Part shown: positions 8,176 through 15,915 of the stretch, in pieces
Numbering within the stretch: position 1 is the first letter of the stretch
How the letters are laid out: every line of letters starts with the position of its first letter
Assembly (NCBI GenBank): GCA_003645255.1
Contig: QNES01000018.1
Location: 1-38,992, forward strand
DNA length: 38,992 nt
Origin: Gammaproteobacteria bacterium
GTDB lineage: Bacteria; Pseudomonadota; Gammaproteobacteria; Beggiatoales; Beggiatoaceae
Direction: 5' to 3'
Made by a program: the position numbers and the translations under genes
The notes under the pieces: model-generated
The model's database searches: none
Told to the model about the DNA's origin: nothing
Seen by the model: only the letters and a program-made list of their open reading frames with translations

Positions 8176-8916
8176 ATGTTAAATTCCCAATTCCCAATTT
8201 CAAATTATCAATTACCCAAACGTTCCTTATACGTTGATGCTTGGCGTGGCATTGCTTGTGTTTTGATGATTTTTTATCATCTTTGTTATGATCTCAACTA
8301 TTTACAAATAGTCAGCTTTGATTTTTACCATCATCCATTTTGGTTAAATTTGCGTACCCTCATTGTGGCTTTATTTGTCGGTATTGTGGGTATTAGCCTA
8401 CAATTAGCCAGCATTTCTGGACGACACATACCCGCTATAATCAAACGATTAAGCATTTTGATTTTATGCGCCGTATTGATTAGCATCGTCAGTTTTATAC
8501 TTTTCCAAGAACGCTTTATTTTTTTTGGTATTTTACACTTTATTGCGTTAGCAAGTGTACTCGGAATGTTTTTTTTGCGTTGGCTCTGGTTCAATTTTAT
8601 CTGTGGCATAAGTTTAATAGTCATTGGGCTAACTATACAACATTCATTCTTTGATCAAAAGATTTTACAATGGATTGGTTTAATGACTCACAAACCGGCT
8701 ACAGAAGATTATGTCCCATTTTTACCTTGGTTTGGTGTGCTATTATTAGGAATGGCTTTAGGTAAATATCTGCACTTAGGCGGATACCTTTATGCAAAAA
8801 AAATTCGTTGGGGACGGCAATTAATTTGGATGGGACAACATAGCTTATTGATTTATATGCTACATCAACCCATCTTATTAGGTGGACTATGGATACTATG
8901 GTATCCTTATTATTAG
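8176..8916 (+). CDS. DUF1624-type multi-pass membrane protein
   Basis: A 246-residue polytopic protein with about six to seven hydrophobic helices. It begins, after an odd leader, with RSLYVDAWRGIACVLMIFYH, the signature start of the DUF1624 / heparan-alpha-glucosaminide N-acetyltransferase-like family. FLPWFGVLLLGMALGKY and HSLLIYMLHQPILLG near the C-terminus also fit that family. These proteins are thought to be membrane acyltransferase relatives; the substrate here is unknown. The first 16 codons are written by five tandem AATTNNN heptamers (8182-8216), so the ATG at 8176 may be a by-product of the repeat, and translation could begin further in from a non-ATG codon. I keep the ATG because no better one precedes the VDAWRG motif. 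Confidence 0.75.
   Translation: MLNSQFPISNYQLPKRSLYVDAWRGIACVLMIFYHLCYDLNYLQIVSFDFYHHPFWLNLRTLIVALFVGIVGISLQLASISGRHIPAIIKRLSILILCAVLISIVSFILFQERFIFFGILHFIALASVLGMFFLRWLWFNFICGISLIVIGLTIQHSFFDQKILQWIGLMTHKPATEDYVPFLPWFGVLLLGMALGKYLHLGGYLYAKKIRWGRQLIWMGQHSLLIYMLHQPILLGGLWILWYPYY
8182..8216 (+). repeat. Five tandem AATTNNN heptamers inside the predicted N-terminus of the DUF1624-type gene
   Basis: Units are AATTCCC, AATTCCC, AATTTCA, AATTATC and AATTACC in exact 7-bp register. In the reading frame they encode NSQFPISNYQLP, a peptide that looks repeat-derived. Confidence 0.85.
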
Positions 8917-9042
8917 TTCGGAAATATTTCCGCAATCAGTTGTACTAAATTGAAAATCTGTCATAATAATAAAACCCTTTGCTATTGGCAAATCGTCAAT
9001 GGCAAAAATATTGAATAATATTTATCCCTTTTTAGGAAAATT

Positions 9043-9507
9043 ATGATGAAAATTAAAATCGTTGGTTTTTTTGCTATTGCCAGTCTATCTTTAGCCAGTT
9101 TCGGCGGTTGTCAAGCCACTATGCCATCTAAACAAGCTATGGGTACGGTAGGGGGTGCCGGCATGGGTGCTATCATCGGTTCTCGTTTTGGTAAAGGCGA
9201 AGGTCGAGTCGCAGCAGTTGCTGTCGGTACCTTGCTAGGAGCCGTTGCGGGTTCAGCAATTGGTGCTTCTATGGATCAGAGTGATACTGTCAAGACACAA
9301 CAGGCTCTGAATACGGGCGAACCAGTCGCTTGGACTAACCCCAACAGTAAAGACCAGTACACGGTGACTCCCGTTGGTAACTTCACGAATAGTAAAGGGC
9401 AAAATTGCCGTAACTATACAACCGTTGCTGTCATTGATGGAAATCGGGAAACATTAGAAGGGAGTGCTTGCCAGCAGCCTGATGGTACCTGGAAAGCCGA
9501 AAATTAA
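9043..9507 (+). CDS. Glycine-zipper (17-kDa surface-antigen-like) envelope protein
   Basis: A 154-residue exported protein. It has an N-terminal signal sequence with a weak lipobox (FGGC, Cys 23), then a glycine-zipper 2TM segment with AMGTVGGAGMGAIIGSRFG and AVGTLLGAVAGSAIGASMD, then a soluble C-terminal domain with TPVGNFTNSKGQNCRNYT and ACQQPDGTWKAEN, typical of the Rickettsia 17-kDa surface antigen / RT0821/Lpp0805 family. A purine-rich AGGAAAA precedes the start; the second ATG, one codon later, is equally possible. It probably sits in the outer membrane or periplasm. A hairpin with a T-tail follows directly. Confidence 0.85.
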   Translation: MMKIKIVGFFAIASLSLASFGGCQATMPSKQAMGTVGGAGMGAIIGSRFGKGEGRVAAVAVGTLLGAVAGSAIGASMDQSDTVKTQQALNTGEPVAWTNPNSKDQYTVTPVGNFTNSKGQNCRNYTTVAVIDGNRETLEGSACQQPDGTWKAEN

Positions 9508-9519
9508 GTTTTTTTGTAG

Positions 9520-9555
9520 GGTGGGCAAAGTCTTTTTTCTTGCCCACCATTTTTA
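9520..9555 (+). terminator. Rho-independent-like terminator made from a TAGGGTGGGC repeat
   Basis: GGTGGGCAA (9520-9528) pairs with TTGCCCACC (9540-9548), followed by ATTTTT. It sits 12 bp after the glycine-zipper gene stop, so a copy of the dispersed repeat apparently serves as its terminator. Confidence 0.7.
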
Positions 9556-9600
9556 AAGTGGACAAGAAAAGGAACCCAGCCTAATACTATAAGCTATTTC

Positions 9601-12186
9601 CTACCTATAAACCAATATTTCCACTCGCCGATTCTTAGCACGTCCTACCTCACTATCATTACTCGCAATCGGTTTGCGATCAGCTCTACTTTTTATCACC
9701 AATTTCGCATAACTCAGGATAACACAGTGTTTAACCAAATAATCAGCCACAGTCGTTGCACGCGCTCGTGATAATGTCTCCTTCAAATCATCAACTTGGC
9801 TATTATCCGTGTGACCGGTAATCACGATATAATTAATGTGGATAACATCCGGACAAATTTGCCTGGCGAATTTATTCAACAAACGCTTAGCTTGATCAGT
9901 CAGCTTGGCTTGACCAGGCTCAAAAGTAATTTGGGGAGGTTCTGCTTTTTTAGCTTTAACCTTTTTCGAGACTTTATCATCTCTAGCCTCCGATACCTCT
10001 TCTTTAAGCCCCGACTCATCACTTTCGATACTTTCGATTTGATGAGATTGCTGCGTAGATGATACCCTGGGGGGCGCGGATGGCATCAACTTAAACGACG
10101 GTACTATTGACGAGGGTTGTTGTAACGAACCCCTATTTATAGAACGTTGATGAGATGAACGTCCTGATAAAGATAAACCTTTCGTTACAAATCTACGCGA
10201 TTTCATAGCATCCATAGGCATTGCAGCTGATTGCTCACCAAATACGCCATCATAAGAAACGCCTTCAGGCATTTCAACCGGCTGAACGACCGTCTGAGGT
10301 TTCCCATTAACATTGACAACCTTTTCTTCGACAGCAACAAAACTCGTCCATTGGGTCATTAACCGATAAATTAAGCCCAATTGCGTTACTTTTTCAATCA
10401 ATTCTTTGGTTTGTCCATCGCGTACCATTTGGTTCATCAATTGATGTACCTTTTGTCGCGCCCAAACGGTTGCCATGGATTCATGGACTGGCTCGTTTTT
10501 AGGAAGCTGCACTCGCAATCTTTGTTCATAAGGTCGATTCGCCAATTGACCCCGCACCACAATAGTCTCTTTACCGCCATTGGTATAACGCCCATGAATA
10601 CGAATGGGTTGCCCTGCCCATAAATCAGGCACCTTAGCCGGTTGAAGTTCAGTGACATCCAGATTGCCCCAATCAATTTCAATATGTGCTAGGGCAGGGC
10701 GATCAACTCGGTGAAAAAATTTGTCAATAACTTTTTGACTATCTTCATCTTGACGCACATAAAACGCTTCGCCTCGACCTATTTCAGCCGCTCTATCTAA
10801 CAAATAACGGTTAACCGAGGAACCTACACCTAAACTGAACACCCTAGCACCGCGTCTTTCTTTTTCAATCGCCTGAAAAATACCAAACTCATTACCAATA
10901 TAACCGTCGGTTAGCAAAAAAGCAATGCGTAAATAACCATAAGCAGCCGGTTGCGCTAACGCTTCTACAATCCCTTTACGCATTTCCGTGCCACCCATAC
11001 CGCGAAAACTTTCCACATAGCGTAAAGCTTCATTGACGTTAGCGGTGGTATGAGGGCGAGGTTTTTTCCACAGAGTACCAGTATCACCGGCAAAGCGCAC
11101 CACATTAAATATATCTAATGGACGCATACCTTTGATAAGGCGGCGCATCGCTTCTTTAGACTTTTCTATCGGAAAACCACTCATTGAGCCCGAGGTATCA
11201 ACAATAAAAATCAACTCACGAGGAATCACTTGCTCATCAGTGACAGTCTCTTGAGGTTGAATCATCAAAGTGAAAAATCCGCCGCGCTCATCATGGTGAA
11301 CAATTGTCGCTATTTCAGGTGCTTTACCGGCAACTTGATAACGTAGCACAAAATCTTTATTAGGCAAGGTATCAGCACGATGAATTTGGATTTCTTTCTT
11401 ATGCGAATTAATCGGTTTAATATCAATGACATGAGAAATGGACTGTATATTTTTAATCGCAACCCCAGCATCCAATTTCACAGACAAAGCAATATCATGT
11501 CCCGTGCGTGTACCCGGTTTTAAGACAGGCGGTGTGATACGGGAAGCATCAGGTACCACATCAGTATCCACAGCCCAGCCGGTACCACTCTGCCCAGTGG
11601 CAACCTTGCCTGGGATATATCGCGGACCCACTACCATCGGAAATATCAATTCATAATGACCCTCCGCATAATGCAGAATATGGACATAGCGAATTGTGAT
11701 AACGATATTATCGCCTGGCATAATATTGGCGACGGATTGAGTGAAAATATTGGGACGTTCCTGTTCTAACAACGAAGCACGTTGTCCCCTTTCCCGTGCC
11801 AGCTCATAAATCTCACGAGCCTCCTTTTTACGCTTAATCAGCCCTTTAATCGTTCGCTCACCAATCATCATCTGCATATCATCCACAGCCGCATCATCAG
11901 GCAATGGAAATGTATAAACCGCTTCAATTGGCTTTTCAAAAGGGTTATGATAATGCTGCGTCACCGTAGCACTAGCAACAAAGCCAGAAACTTCAATCTT
12001 GACATCAGTATGCTTCAGCGGCATTTCTATTTTTTCATCAGGTTTTTCATTCCCGATTTTCAACACCTCAAGGCTGCCAGGATTCATTCCATCAGCTAGA
12101 TTGCCTGGACGTGTACTGGCATAAGCCAGTGGTGATAAGACTGACAGTAAAACTGTCATCATCAAAGTGATAAAAATTGACGACAT
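9601..12186 (-). CDS. VIT and VWA domain protein with C-terminal OmpA-like domain
   Basis: An 861-residue exported protein. A signal peptide (about 1-24, ending LAYAS) is followed by a VIT domain (about 45-175), a von Willebrand factor A domain (about 323-500) with an intact MIDAS start DTSGS (330-334), a poorly conserved linker, and a C-terminal OmpA-like peptidoglycan-binding domain (about 745-860; TGHTDNSQVDDLKETLSRAR and GRAKNRRVEI). VIT-VWA proteins of Gram-negatives are often annotated as 'marine proteobacterial sortase target' proteins; this one has no sortase or LPXTG motif and would be held to the cell wall by the OmpA domain instead. The role may be surface adhesion or cell-envelope scaffolding, which is inference. 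Confidence 0.88.
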   Translation of the reverse strand: MSSIFITLMMTVLLSVLSPLAYASTRPGNLADGMNPGSLEVLKIGNEKPDEKIEMPLKHTDVKIEVSGFVASATVTQHYHNPFEKPIEAVYTFPLPDDAAVDDMQMMIGERTIKGLIKRKKEAREIYELARERGQRASLLEQERPNIFTQSVANIMPGDNIVITIRYVHILHYAEGHYELIFPMVVGPRYIPGKVATGQSGTGWAVDTDVVPDASRITPPVLKPGTRTGHDIALSVKLDAGVAIKNIQSISHVIDIKPINSHKKEIQIHRADTLPNKDFVLRYQVAGKAPEIATIVHHDERGGFFTLMIQPQETVTDEQVIPRELIFIVDTSGSMSGFPIEKSKEAMRRLIKGMRPLDIFNVVRFAGDTGTLWKKPRPHTTANVNEALRYVESFRGMGGTEMRKGIVEALAQPAAYGYLRIAFLLTDGYIGNEFGIFQAIEKERRGARVFSLGVGSSVNRYLLDRAAEIGRGEAFYVRQDEDSQKVIDKFFHRVDRPALAHIEIDWGNLDVTELQPAKVPDLWAGQPIRIHGRYTNGGKETIVVRGQLANRPYEQRLRVQLPKNEPVHESMATVWARQKVHQLMNQMVRDGQTKELIEKVTQLGLIYRLMTQWTSFVAVEEKVVNVNGKPQTVVQPVEMPEGVSYDGVFGEQSAAMPMDAMKSRRFVTKGLSLSGRSSHQRSINRGSLQQPSSIVPSFKLMPSAPPRVSSTQQSHQIESIESDESGLKEEVSEARDDKVSKKVKAKKAEPPQITFEPGQAKLTDQAKRLLNKFARQICPDVIHINYIVITGHTDNSQVDDLKETLSRARATTVADYLVKHCVILSYAKLVIKSRADRKPIASNDSEVGRAKNRRVEILVYR

Positions 12187-12329
12187 AAGATTTATCCTAC
12201 ATTATAATGAATGAGTATCAATCATAGTATAACAGATTAATGACATAAATGCTTGTGAGATTTGTGACTTTGCTTTTGAAGTGACTTTTGAACTTACCAC
12301 CGGTGGAACCGGTGGAAACTAACGGAAAG

Positions 12330-13718
12330 TTATTTCGTGGTCATACCTAAACGTTCACGCAAACGTTGTACCGCCGCTCTAACCTGACTCGGTGCGGTTC
12401 CACCAAAATGACAACGCGCATTAACAGCACCCTCAAGTGTCAAGATGCCATAGACATCATTATCAATCAAGGGCGAAAAGCTTTGAAAAGTATCCAAACT
12501 CAAAGCTGCCAAATCACAATCAGCTTCAATACAATAACGCACTGCCTCACCAACGATTTTATAGGCATCCCGAAAAGCTACCCCTTTGCGTACCAAATAA
12601 TCTGCTAAATCGGTAGCAGTGATAAAACCAGATTGTGCAGCAGTACGCATAGATTCACGTTGCACCTGTATCGTTGGTAGCATATCGGCAAAAACGCGCA
12701 AACTGCCTTTTAATGTATCAATCGTATCAAATAACGGTTCCTTATCCTCTTGATTATCCTTATTATAAGCAAGTGGCTGCGATTTCATTAAAGTCAAAAG
12801 ACTCATTAAATGACCATACACGCGCCCCGTTTTACCCCGCACTAATTCAGGCACATCCGGATTTTTTTTCTGTGGCATGATGGAGGAACCGGTACAAAAA
12901 GCATCATTTAACTCAATAAAATGAAATTGTGCCGATGACCATAATATTAATTCCTCAGAAAAACGGGATAAGTGCATCATCAGTATAGCAGCAAAACTAC
13001 TAAATTCAATAGCAAAATCCCGATCACTGACAGCATCCAAAGAATTCTCGGCAATCGTATCAAAGCCTAATAATTGAGCCGTATAATGACGATCAATCGG
13101 ATAACTGGTACCTGCAAGAGCGGCGGCACCCAGGGGCATCGTATTGACTCGTTTGAGACAATCTTCTAAACGCGCCTTATCACGAATTAACATTTCACAC
13201 CAAGCTAACAAATGATGTCCAAAAGTAATAGGCTGGGCACTTTGTAAATGGGTAAAGCCCGGCATCAAGGTATCCGCTTCCCGCTCGGCAACCTCAATTA
13301 AGGCAATGAGTAGGCGCGTTAATTCAGTCTGAATCAATTCAATTTCATCACGCAAATAAAGGCGAATATCTGTTGCAACTTGGTCATTTCTAGAACGTCC
13401 AGTGTGTAACTTCTTACCCACCACTCCAATCTTTTGTATCAATCGCGTTTCAATATTCATGTGGACATCTTCCAACGCCACTGACCAATTAAACTCGCCC
13501 CGCGCAATTTCAGCTTTAATTTCGGTTAAGCCCTCAACAATTTGCGTACACTCCGCTTCACTCAAAATACTGACATGCGTTAACATACGAGCGTGAGCAA
13601 TTGAGCCGATAATATCGTGTTGATATAAACGTTGATCAAAATTCACAGAGGCAGTAAACGCCTCAACAAAAGCATCAGTCGGGGCAGTAAAACGCCCACT
13701 CCAAGGTTTTTCTGTCAT
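12330..13718 (-). CDS. argH: Argininosuccinate lyase
   Basis: ArgH splits argininosuccinate into arginine and fumarate, the last step of arginine synthesis. The 462 residues are the standard length. HTGRSRNDQ is at 105-113 and the fumarase/aspartase-superfamily signature [12 protein letters not shown] is at 277-288 with the catalytic Ser 278. The protein starts [15 protein letters not shown] as in other ArgH. There is no Shine-Dalgarno sequence: the ATG is preceded, one base away, by TAACTGA-type heptamers. Beyond the stop (12300-12320) lies a short CCACCGG/CCGGTGG hairpin without a T-tract. Confidence 0.96.
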   Translation of the reverse strand: MTEKPWSGRFTAPTDAFVEAFTASVNFDQRLYQHDIIGSIAHARMLTHVSILSEAECTQIVEGLTEIKAEIARGEFNWSVALEDVHMNIETRLIQKIGVVGKKLHTGRSRNDQVATDIRLYLRDEIELIQTELTRLLIALIEVAEREADTLMPGFTHLQSAQPITFGHHLLAWCEMLIRDKARLEDCLKRVNTMPLGAAALAGTSYPIDRHYTAQLLGFDTIAENSLDAVSDRDFAIEFSSFAAILMMHLSRFSEELILWSSAQFHFIELNDAFCTGSSIMPQKKNPDVPELVRGKTGRVYGHLMSLLTLMKSQPLAYNKDNQEDKEPLFDTIDTLKGSLRVFADMLPTIQVQRESMRTAAQSGFITATDLADYLVRKGVAFRDAYKIVGEAVRYCIEADCDLAALSLDTFQSFSPLIDNDVYGILTLEGAVNARCHFGGTAPSQVRAAVQRLRERLGMTTK

Positions 13719-13740
13719 TTCAGTTATCAGTGTTCAGTTA
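13719..13740 (-). repeat. TAACTGA heptamers directly upstream of argH
   Basis: On the minus strand the order is TAACTGA, ACACTGA (degenerate), TAACTGA, A, then the argH ATG. The spacing (one base between the last unit and ATG) is identical to that at dacB. Confidence 0.9.
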
Positions 13741-13813
13741 TCAATATTTATTAAAAGTTGATGTTATTTTTTATAACTACTCATATAATAGACTTTTCCC
13801 TTTTTAATTGTCA

Positions 13814-13840
13814 GGTGGGTGCCGCGAAGCTCTACCCACC
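13814..13840. repeat. TAGGGTGGGC-family hairpin repeat (GGTGGGT variant)
   Basis: GGTGGGT (13814-13820) and ACCCACC (13834-13840) enclose GCCGCGAAGCTCT. It lies in the leader of the nnrS gene, inside an in-frame upstream extension that I do not accept as coding. Confidence 0.75.
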
Positions 13841-13928
13841 CGACATATACACTTTGAGTTTTAGTTATTTAGGGATAAGTCTAACTCGGTTTAAAAATTT
13901 AAGCCAAACAAATGGAGACATTTTTAAA

Positions 13929-15128
13929 ATGGCGAATATCATGATGAATTTGGAACCCAAAAAAAATGTGGGTAAATATGCCTTTTTACACTTGGGATTT
14001 AGGCTATTTTTCCTGGGAGCCAGCAGTTTTGCTTTTTTAGCGATGTTGGTGTGGATGATGCACTATTTAGGATGGACAATCCAGTTCAGTTATTTTATCC
14101 CCATGACATGGCATGCTCATGAAATGATTTTTGGATATAGCATAGCCGTTGTCGCGGGATTTTTATTAACGGCAGTTAAAAACTGGACAGGTATACAAAC
14201 TCTTCATGGCTACCCACTTCTATTTTTATTTTTGCTTTGGGTGCTTGCTCGAATTTTGCCTTTTTCAGCCGCGCCTTTAGAGATAATAGCTGTTATCGAC
14301 AATTTATTTATCCTTTTACTCAGCATTTCGCTATCAATACCACTATTGAAAGCGAAACACTGGAAAAGTTTTGGTCTCGTGTCGCTATTATTGTTGCTAT
14401 TGATTAGCAATATTGTATTTTATCTGGGTGCTTATGGCTGGTTACCTAATGGTATGCATTACGGTTTGTATGCCGGTTTTTACCTGATCCTCTCATTGAT
14501 TTTTATTATGGGCAGAAAAGTGATCCCTTTCTTCATAGAAAGAGGGCTAGATAATTCTGTTCAATTAAAAAATTGGAAATGGGTTGATAAAAGTCATCTA
14601 ATTGTTTTCGGGCTATTTGGAATAGCAGATTTGAACAATTCTAATAGCTACCTCACTGCTGGATTAGCTGCTTTATCATGTATAATTCATGGTACTCGAC
14701 TCGTGGGCTGGTACACCTCGGGTATTTGGAAAAAGCCCTTGTTGTGGATACTTTACTTGGCTTACGCATTTATTGTGCTGGGATTCGCGCTTAAAGTCTT
14801 AGTAATTGTGAATGGCGTATCCATTTATTTAGCCATTCATGCCTTCGCCTTTGGCGGAATTGGGATGATAACAATAGGTATGATGGCGCGTGTCTCATTG
14901 GGACATACGGGCAGAAATGTATTTGATCCCCCTCGCTCATTGTTCTGGATTTTCTTATTGCTCCTTTGTGGTGCACTAATCCGAGTTATTTTTCCCTTAA
15001 TAGATAGTTCATTTTATTTACTTTGGATCACATTATCTCAAATTTTTTGGATATTTGCTTTTGCTGGGTTTTTATATGTTTATTTTCCTATCCTTATTTA
15101 TCCCAGAGTTGATGGGAATTATGGTTAA
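13929..15128 (+). CDS. nnrS: NnrS family protein
   Basis: A 399-residue polytopic membrane protein with about 12 hydrophobic helices. The segments FFLGASSFAFLAMLVWMMHY, WHAHEMIFGYSIAVVAGFLLTAVKNWTG and HAFAFGGIGMITIGMMARVSLGHTGR are the recognisable NnrS core; NnrS is a haem- and copper-containing membrane protein linked to nitric-oxide stress and denitrification. The start is placed at MANIMMNLEPKKN, preceded by TGGAGA; the open frame extends 57 codons further up but crosses a dispersed repeat. The next gene, 113 bp downstream, encodes a cytochrome c'-like protein, which suggests joint work in NO binding. I see no clear FNR or NsrR box. Confidence 0.9.
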   Translation: MANIMMNLEPKKNVGKYAFLHLGFRLFFLGASSFAFLAMLVWMMHYLGWTIQFSYFIPMTWHAHEMIFGYSIAVVAGFLLTAVKNWTGIQTLHGYPLLFLFLLWVLARILPFSAAPLEIIAVIDNLFILLLSISLSIPLLKAKHWKSFGLVSLLLLLLISNIVFYLGAYGWLPNGMHYGLYAGFYLILSLIFIMGRKVIPFFIERGLDNSVQLKNWKWVDKSHLIVFGLFGIADLNNSNSYLTAGLAALSCIIHGTRLVGWYTSGIWKKPLLWILYLAYAFIVLGFALKVLVIVNGVSIYLAIHAFAFGGIGMITIGMMARVSLGHTGRNVFDPPRSLFWIFLLLLCGALIRVIFPLIDSSFYLLWITLSQIFWIFAFAGFLYVYFPILIYPRVDGNYG

Positions 15129-15241
15129 GAAATGGGGTATAAAATATGATGGACAGACTATCTTTTAAAAAATTTTGACGAAGGGCAACCAGTCAGTCTT
15201 GCCACTACAAATAATTTGCCTGAAATATCAATTCTTAAATT

Positions 15242-15826
15242 ATGAAAAACAAAATCTTAGGTATTTTCGCCACTGTCGTTTTAGCCCTATCTACTTGGAT
15301 AGGCAGTCATAGTTTCGCACAAGCACCACAAAATGCCGCCGTACCCACTGTTCAAGGAACTGGACTCTGTGGACAAATGGACCCTTGTGGACCAGGTATA
15401 AGAATGGAACAGGGTAGGGAAAAGCATTTTGGGCAAAACAGCCTTGATAATCAAATAGCAATAGCAGATGATGTGCGTCAATTTGTAGAAATGCCTGAAA
15501 TGGCAAAAAAAATCATGCGTCAAAGGATGTTAAGCAATCTCATCGCCTTAAATCAGATTTTGGGTTTACTCGCAGAGAACAAGCTAAAAGATGCCGCTAA
15601 GATTGCCGAAATTCAAATATGTGATAGAAGAATCGGTGCTGGTACGGGTATGGGACCTGGTAAATTTATGCCAATTGAAATGCGAAAAATTGGTATGAGT
15701 ATGCACAAATTGGTAGATGAATTTGCGCGAATTGCTAGAACCGGTGAGACGACAAAGGCTTATGCCACCTTGCAAAATATCACCACTATTTGTGTGGCTT
15801 GTCACTCTTCTTATCGCACACAGTAG
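15242..15826 (+). CDS. Cytochrome c'-like periplasmic protein
   Basis: The 194-residue protein has a signal peptide (cut after about SFAQA, residue 27), an N-terminal Gly/Pro/Cys segment (LCGQMDPCGPG), a helical bundle, and one haem-attachment motif CVACH near the C-terminus within CVACHSSYRTQ. CxxCHxxYR at the end of a four-helix protein is the signature of class II cytochromes c (cytochrome c'), which bind NO at a five-coordinate haem. It is longer than a typical cytochrome c' (about 130 mature residues), the surplus lying before the bundle. The neighbouring nnrS supports a role in NO detoxification or denitrification. Alternatives are other single-haem four-helix cytochromes. Confidence 0.75.
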   Translation: MKNKILGIFATVVLALSTWIGSHSFAQAPQNAAVPTVQGTGLCGQMDPCGPGIRMEQGREKHFGQNSLDNQIAIADDVRQFVEMPEMAKKIMRQRMLSNLIALNQILGLLAENKLKDAAKIAEIQICDRRIGAGTGMGPGKFMPIEMRKIGMSMHKLVDEFARIARTGETTKAYATLQNITTICVACHSSYRTQ

Positions 15827-15871
15827 TTTTATTTATCTAAAATTTCAACCGTTTAAAGTATACCTTTAAAA

Positions 15872-15895
15872 AGGGCGATAACAAAAATTCGCCCT
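15872..15895 (+). terminator. Hairpin between convergent genes, weak terminator candidate
   Basis: AGGGCGA (15872-15878) pairs with TCGCCCT (15889-15895) between the cytochrome gene and the convergent AAA gene. The following ATATA is not a real T-tract. Confidence 0.45.
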
Positions 15896-15915
15896 ATATA
15901 CCCATCAACTAAAGT

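Noticed and set aside
13734-13760. Possible FNR-type site ATCAA...TTGAT before nnrS
   Set aside because: The half-sites are in the wrong order and spacing for TTGAT-N4-ATCAA, and part of it is the TAACTGA array of argH.
13758-13928. 57-codon upstream extension of nnrS
   Set aside because: It crosses a dispersed GGTGGGT/ACCCACC repeat, and the family sequence with a ribosome-binding site starts at 13929.
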